Assembly (NCBI RefSeq): GCF_002858675.1
Contig: NZ_PJZF01000001.1
Location: 496,001-560,000 of the forward strand
DNA from: Chimaeribacter californicus
GTDB taxonomy: Bacteria; Pseudomonadota; Gammaproteobacteria; Enterobacterales; Enterobacteriaceae
Length of the DNA stretch: 64,000 nt
Direction: 5' to 3'
Shown: positions 57,595-64,000 of the stretch, one piece after another
Layout: every line of letters begins with the position of its first letter
Position numbering within the stretch: the stretch's first letter is position 1
Program-made: the position numbers and the translations under genes
The notes under the pieces: model-generated
The model's database searches: none
Told to the model about the DNA's origin: nothing
What the model saw: only the letters and a program-made list of their open reading frames with translations

Positions 57595-58948
57595 GGATCT
57601 TTTCCTCATGGTGCTTGGTTGATTTACCGTTGACGAACCACGCGATAAGCGTGATGAAGGCGATGAACAGGGCGACAAACAGCCAGTTATTCTGGAAGGC
57701 GTATCCCAGCAACAGGCCACTGCTGATGACATCTGAATCACTGAAGGTGACACCGACAAACCCATAGCTTTCCAGCATCGGCACCAGAATTGCCGGCAGG
57801 AAGGTGATAAACAGCCCGTGCACCACACCGCCGATCATCGCGCCACGCCGCCCGCCCAGCGCATTGCCGAAGATGCCTGCGGTACCGCCGGCGAAAAAGT
57901 TAGTGAGCAGGCCGGGCAGGATCATCGCCAGCCCAAACATCGGAAAGACGATCATGCCGATGATGGACCCCAGCGTGGTGGCGAGGAAGCCGACAATCAC
58001 GGCATTGGGGGCATAGGGGAACAGCACCGGGCAATCCAGCGCCGGGACAGCGTTCGGGACGATGCGCATCGCAATGCCGCGGAACGCCGGCACCAGTTCA
58101 TTGAGCAACAGGCGCACACCGCTGTAGAGGATAAAGACCCCGGCCACAAACTGGATCGCCTGCATAAAGGAGTACATCAGGTAGTTCATGCCGCCGGAAA
58201 AGGTGGCGATAAACTGCGGGCCGGCGGCCAGCGCCGGGATCAGGTACATCGGGATCATTACTACCGCCATCGACAGGTAGGTATCCTGAAGGAAGCGGAA
58301 ATTGGGCGGCAGCGTCAGATCCTCGGTAGAGGGCGAGCCTTTGCCGACCACCTTGGCCACCGCCGCCTGCACCAGATAGCCGAGGGTGCAGAAGTGCCCC
58401 AGCGCGACCTCATCTGAGTCCGTAATGCGGCGTACCACCGGTTGCGCCAGCGCCGGCATCGCGACCGCCATGATGCCGCCGAAGATGCCGCCGGTGAGGA
58501 TCAGCGGCAGCCCGGTCAGCCCGGCCTTATAGCCAATCACGGTGCCGATGGTTGCCATCCACAGCATGGCCTGGCCGGTCAGGAAGATGTATTTGAACGG
58601 CGTGATGCGGGCAATCAGGATATTAACGGCAAAAATCACCATCAGGGTGAGGGCCACTTCCGATCCCAGCTCACGGTTCGCCAGCCCGGCAATCGCTGCC
58701 ACATCGGTGATATAGCCGGTCATACCGAACCCGTGGGTGAAAATGCTGTTGAGGTAGGTGAGTGCGCCCACAATAATCGTGATGCCGGCCATCATGATCA
58801 GAAAACCGAGCAGGGTTTTAAAGGTGCCCTCAGCGACCTTGCCGAACGATTTCTTTTGCAGCAGCAGGCCGATCATGGCAATAAAGGCGATCAGAATCGA
58901 CGCCTGCCCCAGCAGATCGTTGACGATGAAATGGATGACGCTATTCAT
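57581..58948 (-). CDS. PTS EIIC permease, ascorbate (UlaA/SgaT) superfamily
   Basis: 455-residue, about eleven-TM sugar permease of the UlaA-type EIIC superfamily (UlaA 465). Segments such as LLGFLIMMAGITIIVGAL, GLLTNFFAGGTAGIFGNALGGRRGA and CPVLFPYAPNAVIVGFLAT fit the family. Superfamily members transport L-ascorbate, but also other pentoses and hexitols, so the substrate is open. It overlaps the EIIB gene by eight bases (ATGAATAG), giving translational coupling. Confidence 0.92.
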   Translation of the reverse strand: MNSVIHFIVNDLLGQASILIAFIAMIGLLLQKKSFGKVAEGTFKTLLGFLIMMAGITIIVGALTYLNSIFTHGFGMTGYITDVAAIAGLANRELGSEVALTLMVIFAVNILIARITPFKYIFLTGQAMLWMATIGTVIGYKAGLTGLPLILTGGIFGGIMAVAMPALAQPVVRRITDSDEVALGHFCTLGYLVQAAVAKVVGKGSPSTEDLTLPPNFRFLQDTYLSMAVVMIPMYLIPALAAGPQFIATFSGGMNYLMYSFMQAIQFVAGVFILYSGVRLLLNELVPAFRGIAMRIVPNAVPALDCPVLFPYAPNAVIVGFLATTLGSIIGMIVFPMFGLAMILPGLLTNFFAGGTAGIFGNALGGRRGAMIGGVVHGLFITFLPAILVPMLESYGFVGVTFSDSDVISSGLLLGYAFQNNWLFVALFIAFITLIAWFVNGKSTKHHEEKIHETL

Positions 58949-59255
58949 GGCGGCCATCCTTCATATCCCGGGCCTTCAGGAAGGCCACAATCTTCTGCTC
59001 TATTTCTGTTTTGTCGGTCAGCTTATTTAAAATAATCACCCGCCGCTGCTCCTCTTCGCTGGCATCGGCATTTAAAATATCCGCGAAGGTTTTTTGGGTC
59101 AGGATAATATCAGAGTTAAATGCGCTGGCTTCCGAAATAGTGGTGTGATCAATATCGGCATCGATTTCCAGTTTTTTTAATACCGCTTTGGCGCTCATTT
59201 CGATAGCAAAGCTGGAGCCTAAGCCACAGCCACAGACGCACAGTATTTTAAGCAT
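58941..59255 (-). CDS. PTS EIIB component (lactose/ascorbate type)
   Basis: 104 residues with the phospho-cysteine loop CVCGCGLGSSF; Cys8 aligns with the active Cys of UlaB (CGNGQGSS). It receives phosphate from EIIA and transfers it to the sugar during transport. GAGGAG precedes the ATG. It starts 11 bases after the PfkA-like gene. Confidence 0.92.
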   Translation of the reverse strand: MLKILCVCGCGLGSSFAIEMSAKAVLKKLEIDADIDHTTISEASAFNSDIILTQKTFADILNADASEEEQRRVIILNKLTDKTEIEQKIVAFLKARDMKDGRHE

Positions 59256-59266
59256 GGGGTATCTCC

Positions 59267-60247
59267 TCAGATGATATGTAATTGTCTGGCGAGTCTGTAA
59301 TGGTGTCCTTCGGTATCCACCAGACGTTTTTGCATACTGATTAAATCAATGGGGATGGGTTGATTGCCGGCATTAATAATAATCGCCTTATTCTTCATGC
59401 CTGACTGAATACAGCGGACGACCTCTGTCGCCATCAGGGTTCCCTGATAAATCTCTTCACCGGTCGGATCACCACTGCGCAACCCGTAGCCAATCAGGGT
59501 CTTGCGGATCCGCACTCCGATTTTGGGTTCCAGCTGCGTGATCAGGGTGTCAATGGCACCCTGGAAGCCGGGCGTATATTCTTTGGTATAGCCCTCTGAA
59601 CATAAAATAATCACGCTGTTCTGCCGGCTGAGTTTCTGGGTAATTCTTTCGGCCAGCGCAGCAGGAGATTGCTGGCACTCCGGGATCAGCGCCATATCAG
59701 CGTTGGATTTAATGGCAGACTGCAGGGTTAATTCCCCGCAATAGCCGCCCAGCAGCTCAATCATAAATACCCGGCCCGGCAGCGCGCGGCCGGTATTGCG
59801 TAATTTACTGACCTCTTTCACCACCTGTTCACAGGCGGTAGAAAAGCCCAGGGTGTAACAACTGCCGAAGACATCATTGTCAATCGTCATGCCGACGCCG
59901 AAACAGTTCACGCCGAATTCACTGAGCGTGTGTAAAAACTGCAATGAGCCATCACCGCCGGCCATAATAAGGACATCAATATGCAGCGCCCGTAATTGTT
60001 TGCTGATGGTTTCATATTCGCTGCGCACCAGTTTCCGGCTGGTGCGCCCGGAGGAAATAACCGGTACCGCTGAAATAGACAAATCCACCAGGTCGCGTTC
60101 AGAAATAGCCTGATGGCGATTAGCCACTATTCCCGGAATGCCGCCCTGAAACAGAATAATGCTTGCCTGAGCCAGTTTAGCCACCTGGAAAATAAAATTA
60201 TTTATCCCGGAAACATCACCGCCGCTTATCATCATGCCGATTCTCAT
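59267..60247 (-). CDS. PfkA-family 6-phosphofructokinase-like kinase
   Basis: 326 residues (E. coli PfkA 320). ATP-site GGDGS at 97-101 (the Gly marks ATP- rather than pyrophosphate-dependent enzymes) and catalytic TIDND at 121-125. The residues before TIDND read GVGM instead of GLPG or GIPG as in housekeeping enzymes. As first gene of the PTS operon it probably phosphorylates a ketose 6-phosphate (fructose, tagatose or an epimer) at C1, feeding the aldolase. GGAGAAG upstream of 60247 sets the start. Confidence 0.9.
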   Translation of the reverse strand: MRIGMMISGGDVSGINNFIFQVAKLAQASIILFQGGIPGIVANRHQAISERDLVDLSISAVPVISSGRTSRKLVRSEYETISKQLRALHIDVLIMAGGDGSLQFLHTLSEFGVNCFGVGMTIDNDVFGSCYTLGFSTACEQVVKEVSKLRNTGRALPGRVFMIELLGGYCGELTLQSAIKSNADMALIPECQQSPAALAERITQKLSRQNSVIILCSEGYTKEYTPGFQGAIDTLITQLEPKIGVRIRKTLIGYGLRSGDPTGEEIYQGTLMATEVVRCIQSGMKNKAIIINAGNQPIPIDLISMQKRLVDTEGHHYRLARQLHII

Positions 60248-60675
60248 TGCTGCTCTTCTCCGCCTTTGAGGATGAGCTATTGTCAATTTTGGTATGCCTT
60301 AAATTTGCAGGCGACTTCACAAAACATTGACAAATCCTGGCGGCTGTCGGGTTGACAGGGGGAAGAGAGCACGCTTTTTTGCGAGCTAACTCTCATTTCA
60401 GGCGTCATAAAGTCAGAGGTGATTGAGGATATAATTATTACAAATCAATAGGATAATAAATAAGCGGGCGGGCGCGTTTCACCGGGCAGGAGGGCAGGTA
60501 AAAAGCGCGGGAAAAAGGTAACGAAATTGTGATTTTTCTCGCATTTTTCTGGGATCGAGGATATTTACGTGGGCATTTATCGCCCTTAAAAAATAACCGG
60601 CAGGAGGATAACGGGATAAAAAAAGATAAAGGCCACGCTGTTTGCATGGCCTTTAATCAGCGAAACCGTGTGGAA
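60248..60675. other. intergenic region upstream of the PTS operon, with malY terminator
   Basis: 428 bases. The left part should hold the PTS-operon promoter on the minus strand; TTGTCA and TTGACA-like boxes are present but no regulator gene or clear operator is adjacent. The right part holds the malY terminator (60617-60654). Confidence 0.5.
60617..60654 (-). terminator. terminator of malXY
   Basis: Stem AAAGGCCA / TGGCCTTT (60628-60635 with 60647-60654), 11-base loop, then ATC and a seven-T run on the minus strand, 22 bases after the malY stop. Confidence 0.88.
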
Positions 60676-61857
60676 TTACTTTTCAGCCAGAACGGCCGTT
60701 ATGGCATTCATCATCTTATCTATCCCCGCATCCAGTTTGCTGCGTGAACAGCCCACATTCAGCCGCAGGAAACCGGCACCCTCCGGGCCGTAGGTGCTGC
60801 CTGCCATGATTGCGACGCGCTCCTGCTCAATCAGTACCTGCTGAAGCCGCTGGTCATCCAGCGCCAGCGGCCGCAGATCCAGCCAGGCGAGGTAGGTGGC
60901 CTGCGGCGGTTGCCAGTTGAGCAGCGGAAACGCCCCATTAAGCCGCGCGGCCACATGCCGGAGGTTCTCCGCCAGATAGCGGCGCAACGCGTCCAGCCAG
61001 GGCGCACCCTCCCGGTAGGCGGCGATATGCGCCACCAGCGCCAGTACGGCAGGGGAGGAGAGGCCGTCGCGCCCCTTCAGGTGGTTCAGATAGGTATCCC
61101 GCGTGACGTTGTCACTGATAAATCCATAGGCACCGGTCAGCGCCGGGATGTTGAACGATTTCGAGGCTGAGGTCAGCAACGCCCACGGTGCGCGCGCCAC
61201 CTGCGGCCAGGGCGTGTGGCGGTTTTTGCCCCAGACCATGTCCATATGGATTTCATCACTGATCACCCGCACGCCGTGGCGTTCACACAACATCGCCATC
61301 TGCTGCAACTCCTCCCGCTGCCAGACTTTGCCGGTCGGATTGTGCGGGCTGCACAGCAGCAGAATTTTGCATTCCGGCCGCGCCAGCAGCGCCTCAAGCG
61401 CCGCCATGTCACAGCGCCAGGTGACGTTGTCACGTGTTAGCGGACAAGCCAGCACCTGCCGCTGGTTGCCTTCAATCGCTTTATAAAAGGCATCATAGGC
61501 GGGCGTGTGAATCACCACTGCGTCACCGGGGGCTGACCAGAGCCGGATGAGCTCTGACACCATATAGATAACCGACGGGCCGTACACCGCCATCCGGGTA
61601 TCTATCGCGGTATCAAACCGTGTCTGGTACCAGTGGCGCAGCGCGCCGAGGAAATCTTCATGCTGCCAGCGGCTGTAGCCCAGCACGCCGTGTGCCAGCC
61701 GTTGTTGCAGGGCGGCCAGCACGCAGGGCGCGGTGGGGAAATCCATGTCTGAGATGGTAAACGGCAATAGGTCAGCCCGGCCGAAGCGGTCTGCAACAAA
61801 ATCCCACTGGGTACACCAGGTGCCGTGCCGGTCAACCGGGGTGGAAAAATCAACCAT
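60676..61857 (-). CDS. malY: MalY, PLP-dependent C-S lyase and maltose-regulon modulator
   Basis: 393 residues (E. coli 390). Fold-type I PLP enzyme with cystathionine beta-lyase activity that also antagonises MalT. The PLP Lys is Lys233 (TSASKSFNIPAL), the same number as in E. coli MalY; SPHNPTGKVW and SDEIHMDMVW are cofactor-site motifs. It follows malX by about 50 bases on the same strand, under the MalI operator. Confidence 0.96.
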   Translation of the reverse strand: MVDFSTPVDRHGTWCTQWDFVADRFGRADLLPFTISDMDFPTAPCVLAALQQRLAHGVLGYSRWQHEDFLGALRHWYQTRFDTAIDTRMAVYGPSVIYMVSELIRLWSAPGDAVVIHTPAYDAFYKAIEGNQRQVLACPLTRDNVTWRCDMAALEALLARPECKILLLCSPHNPTGKVWQREELQQMAMLCERHGVRVISDEIHMDMVWGKNRHTPWPQVARAPWALLTSASKSFNIPALTGAYGFISDNVTRDTYLNHLKGRDGLSSPAVLALVAHIAAYREGAPWLDALRRYLAENLRHVAARLNGAFPLLNWQPPQATYLAWLDLRPLALDDQRLQQVLIEQERVAIMAGSTYGPEGAGFLRLNVGCSRSKLDAGIDKMMNAITAVLAEK

Positions 61858-61909
61858 AGCTCTTTCCTTACTTTTTACGTTATCGGGGCGGCCACGCCGC
61901 CCCTTTACG

Positions 61910-63520
61910 TTACGCTGTCACTAATGAGGATTGCCGCTCAACGGCCATCAGCGCGTCCAGCTCATCTTTGACGGATTGCACCTGCGGGCCAATCACCACC
62001 TGCACGTTGTGCTCATTCAGGTGCACCACGCCAATCGCCCGCAGCGCTTTCAGCGCCGCATCATCCACCGCCGCCATGTCGTTGACCGACAGGCGTAAAC
62101 GGGTGATGCAGTTATCCAGCGAGATGATGTTTTCCGCACCGCCGAGTGCCGCCAGGATCGCCGGGGTGTTATAGCCTGACTTGCTGCCGGTAGCGGCCGG
62201 GGCCGCGCTGACGCTCCCGGTGCTGTCCGGCTCGCGGCCGGGGGTGTTGAGGTTGAAGCGCAGAATGGCAAAGCGGAACAGCCCGTAGTAGACGGCGAAC
62301 CACACCGCCGCCACCACCGGCACCCAGTACCATTTGGTGGCGGTGCCGTGCAGGATGCCGAACACCACGAAATCGATCACATTGCCGTCGGTGTTGCCGA
62401 TGGTGACATCCAGCAGCGCCATCACAGTAAAGCCCAGCCCGGTCAGCAGCGCGTGGATCAGGTAGAGCACCGGCGCCACAAACAGGAACAGGAACTCAAT
62501 CGGCTCGGTAGTGCCGCCGATCACACAGGCAACCACGCCGGAGATCAGCAGCCCTTTCACTTTGTGCCGGTTAGCGGGGCGGGCGCAGTGGTACATCGCC
62601 AGCGCCGCGCCCGGCAGGCCACCGAGGAAGGCCGGCATCTTACCCTGTGACAGGAAACGGGTGGCGCTGTTGGCAAAGCCGTGGGTCTCCGGGCAGGAGA
62701 GCTGCGCCTGGAAAATGGTCAGCGCGCCGCTCACCGGCTGGCCGCAGACGTCCAGCGTACCGCCCGCCTCGGTGAAGCGGATCAGCGCCACCAGGATGTG
62801 GTGCAGGCCAAACGGCAGCAACAGGCGCTCGCCGCTGCCGAAAATCATCGGCCCGAAAATCCCGGCACCGCTGATCATCCGCCCCAGCGCGCTGATCCCG
62901 GCGGCAAACCACGGCCAGACCAGCGGCACCAGCAACCCGGCGATGCCGAGCACTACGGTGGTGATAATCGGCACAAAGCGCGTGCCGCCGAAAAACGCCA
63001 GCGCATCCGGCAGGCGGATGGTGTGGAAACGCGCGTGCAGCAGGTACACCAGCACGCCGACAATCACCGCACCGAGGATCCCGGTGTCAATGGAGGGGAT
63101 GCCCAGGATCATCTGGATGTTATTGGCCTTCAGCACCAGCGGGTCATTGGTCGGCAGCACGCCATTGGCGGTGAGGTAGAAGTTGGTGGCGAGGTTTAGC
63201 ACCGCAAAGCCGACAAAACCGGAGAACGCCGCCACGCCTTTGTTGTCCCGCGCCATACCGAGCGGAATGGCGATGGCAAACATCACCGGCAGGAAGCTGA
63301 AGGCAAAGGAGCCGACTTTGCTCATCCAGGTGAACAGCAATTGAAACAGCGGGTGGCCCAGCGCCGGTAACAGGGTGATGACATCACGGCTGCTGAGTGA
63401 ACTGCCGATGCCGAGCAGGATGCCGCAAAAAGAGAGCAGGGCGACCGGCAGCATAAAGGTTTTGCCGAGGCTCTGGAAAAACTCCCAGAGGGTAATGTTG
63501 GGGCGGGTGGGCACAGACAT
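61910..63520 (-). CDS. malX: MalX, PTS EIICB for glucose/maltose-type sugar
   Basis: 536 residues (E. coli 530): an N-terminal EIIC of the glucose family with about ten TM segments (FGSGERLLLPFGLHHI, GGTTEPIEFLFLF) and a C-terminal EIIB with the phosphorylated Cys in ISLDNCITRLRL. It uses the separate EIIA-Glc. The start at 63520 has AAGGAG upstream. First gene of malXY, divergent from malI. Confidence 0.96.
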   Translation of the reverse strand: MSVPTRPNITLWEFFQSLGKTFMLPVALLSFCGILLGIGSSLSSRDVITLLPALGHPLFQLLFTWMSKVGSFAFSFLPVMFAIAIPLGMARDNKGVAAFSGFVGFAVLNLATNFYLTANGVLPTNDPLVLKANNIQMILGIPSIDTGILGAVIVGVLVYLLHARFHTIRLPDALAFFGGTRFVPIITTVVLGIAGLLVPLVWPWFAAGISALGRMISGAGIFGPMIFGSGERLLLPFGLHHILVALIRFTEAGGTLDVCGQPVSGALTIFQAQLSCPETHGFANSATRFLSQGKMPAFLGGLPGAALAMYHCARPANRHKVKGLLISGVVACVIGGTTEPIEFLFLFVAPVLYLIHALLTGLGFTVMALLDVTIGNTDGNVIDFVVFGILHGTATKWYWVPVVAAVWFAVYYGLFRFAILRFNLNTPGREPDSTGSVSAAPAATGSKSGYNTPAILAALGGAENIISLDNCITRLRLSVNDMAAVDDAALKALRAIGVVHLNEHNVQVVIGPQVQSVKDELDALMAVERQSSLVTA

Positions 63521-63593
63521 AAATGCTCCTTGCAAACGTCAGGTAAAGGATGAGTAAACTGGGTAAAATGTGAGGGTAAATCAGGTAAAATAA

Positions 63594-63609
63594 GATAAAA
63601 CGTTTTACC
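63594..63609. promoter_or_regulatory. MalI operator
   Basis: GATAAAACGTTTTACC differs by one base from the E. coli MalI operator GATAAAACGTTTTATC. It lies in the 227-base malX/malI divergent region, flanked by several GGTAAAA half-site-like words (63561-63590). Confidence 0.85.
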
Positions 63610-63747
63610 TGAGCGGTCTGAGCGGCGGATCACAGTTGCTCATCGTCGCTTTGCTGATGCCGGATCGGCCCGGTAAAACCGGGTCAGTCAGGGTACAATG
63701 CCCGCTTTCGTTTTGATTTTTCATGAGTTGCTGACAGGTGAGGGCCT

Positions 63748-64000
63748 ATGACGGCAAAGAAGATCACCATTAATGACGTGGCTGACCACGCCGGGGTTTC
63801 TGTCACCACTGTGTCGCTGGTGGTCAGTGGCAAGGGGCGCATTTCGCCGCAGACCTCGGCCCGGGTGCAGCAGGCGATTCAGGTATTAGGTTATGTGCCG
63901 AACCGGCAGGCGGTAACGCTGCGCGGCGGCCGCTCCGGCGTGATTGGGCTGATTGTGCGGGACGTCTGTGACCCGTTTTATGCCGAGGTTACGGCCGGGC
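63748..64000 (+). CDS. malI: MalI repressor (5' part only; runs past the window)
   Basis: LacI-family repressor of malXY. The 84 codons present include the HTH (ITINDVADHAGVSVTTVSLV), hinge SGKGRISPQT, and ALRGG-type NRQAVTLRGGRSGVIGLIVRD, very close to E. coli MalI. The window ends in the effector domain. Confidence 0.95.
   Translation, partial: MTAKKITINDVADHAGVSVTTVSLVVSGKGRISPQTSARVQQAIQVLGYVPNRQAVTLRGGRSGVIGLIVRDVCDPFYAEVTAG

Overview
The window reads as chromosome of a GC-rich member of the Enterobacterales. The rsxABCDGE-nth block, rnb, dacD, add, ydgJ and malIXY all closely resemble Escherichia coli K-12 proteins as I remember them. The accessory content (araBA facing araFGH-araC, a YdeP oxidoreductase beside rnb) suggests something near Serratia, Gibbsiella or related Yersiniaceae. 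The genus cannot be settled from the sequence alone. I see no tRNA, rRNA, CRISPR array, transposase or integrase.

Layout. 1-8.3 kb: end-truncated CstA-type transporter, rnb and a YdeP-type molybdopterin oxidoreductase on the minus strand, then dacD and a UPF0149 protein on the plus strand. 8.3-20.5 kb: a LysR regulator and a complete sulfoquinovose (SQ) catabolic locus. Its regulator (CsqR/YihW), SF kinase (YihV), SLA reductase (YihU), sulfoquinovosidase (YihQ) and transporters (YihO/YihP type) are of E. coli type. The isomerase (L-fucose/arabinose-isomerase superfamily) and aldolase (class II, GatY/KbaY type) replace YihS and YihT. 20.6-24.4 kb: yjjA, a calcineurin-like phosphoesterase with an altered motif, about 1 kb of repeats and hairpins, and an orphan LacI regulator. 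24.4-33.3 kb: nth, rsxEGDCBA, ydgK and a GH1 6-phospho-beta-glycosidase. 33.5-38.5 kb: a MerR/TipAS pair on two overlapping frames, and a two-gene unit encoding a small two-TM protein and an 898-residue Ala/Pro-rich protein of unknown function. 38.5-46.9 kb: arabinose region (araBA, araFGH, araC). 47-55 kb: ydgJ, yfeH, an isochorismatase-fold hydrolase, an endonuclease/phosphatase-family protein, add, a MASE2-GGDEF protein, yfaZ and a DUF1275 protein. 55.2-60.3 kb: an unfamiliar PTS operon (PfkA-like kinase, EIIB, EIIC, class II aldolase, small protein, EIIA, P-loop kinase). 60.7-64 kb: malY, malX and the start of malI with its operator.

How the parts work together. From 24 to 64 kb the backbone follows the E. 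coli order and orientation nth-rsx-ydgK-ydgJ-add-malY-malX-malI. blr and cnu were not found, and sugar-utilisation modules (GH1, ara, PTS) plus the unknown operon lie in the gaps. Two modules are the best candidates for new biology. One is the hybrid SQ pathway: SQ glycoside import and hydrolysis, isomerisation to sulfofructose, phosphorylation, aldol cleavage to DHAP and sulfolactaldehyde, reduction to DHPS and export. The other is the PTS-PFK-aldolase operon, which has no isomerase or dehydrogenase and so predicts uptake of a ketose. It also carries a 17-bp-spaced array of TATTTAAA octamers in an intercistronic gap.
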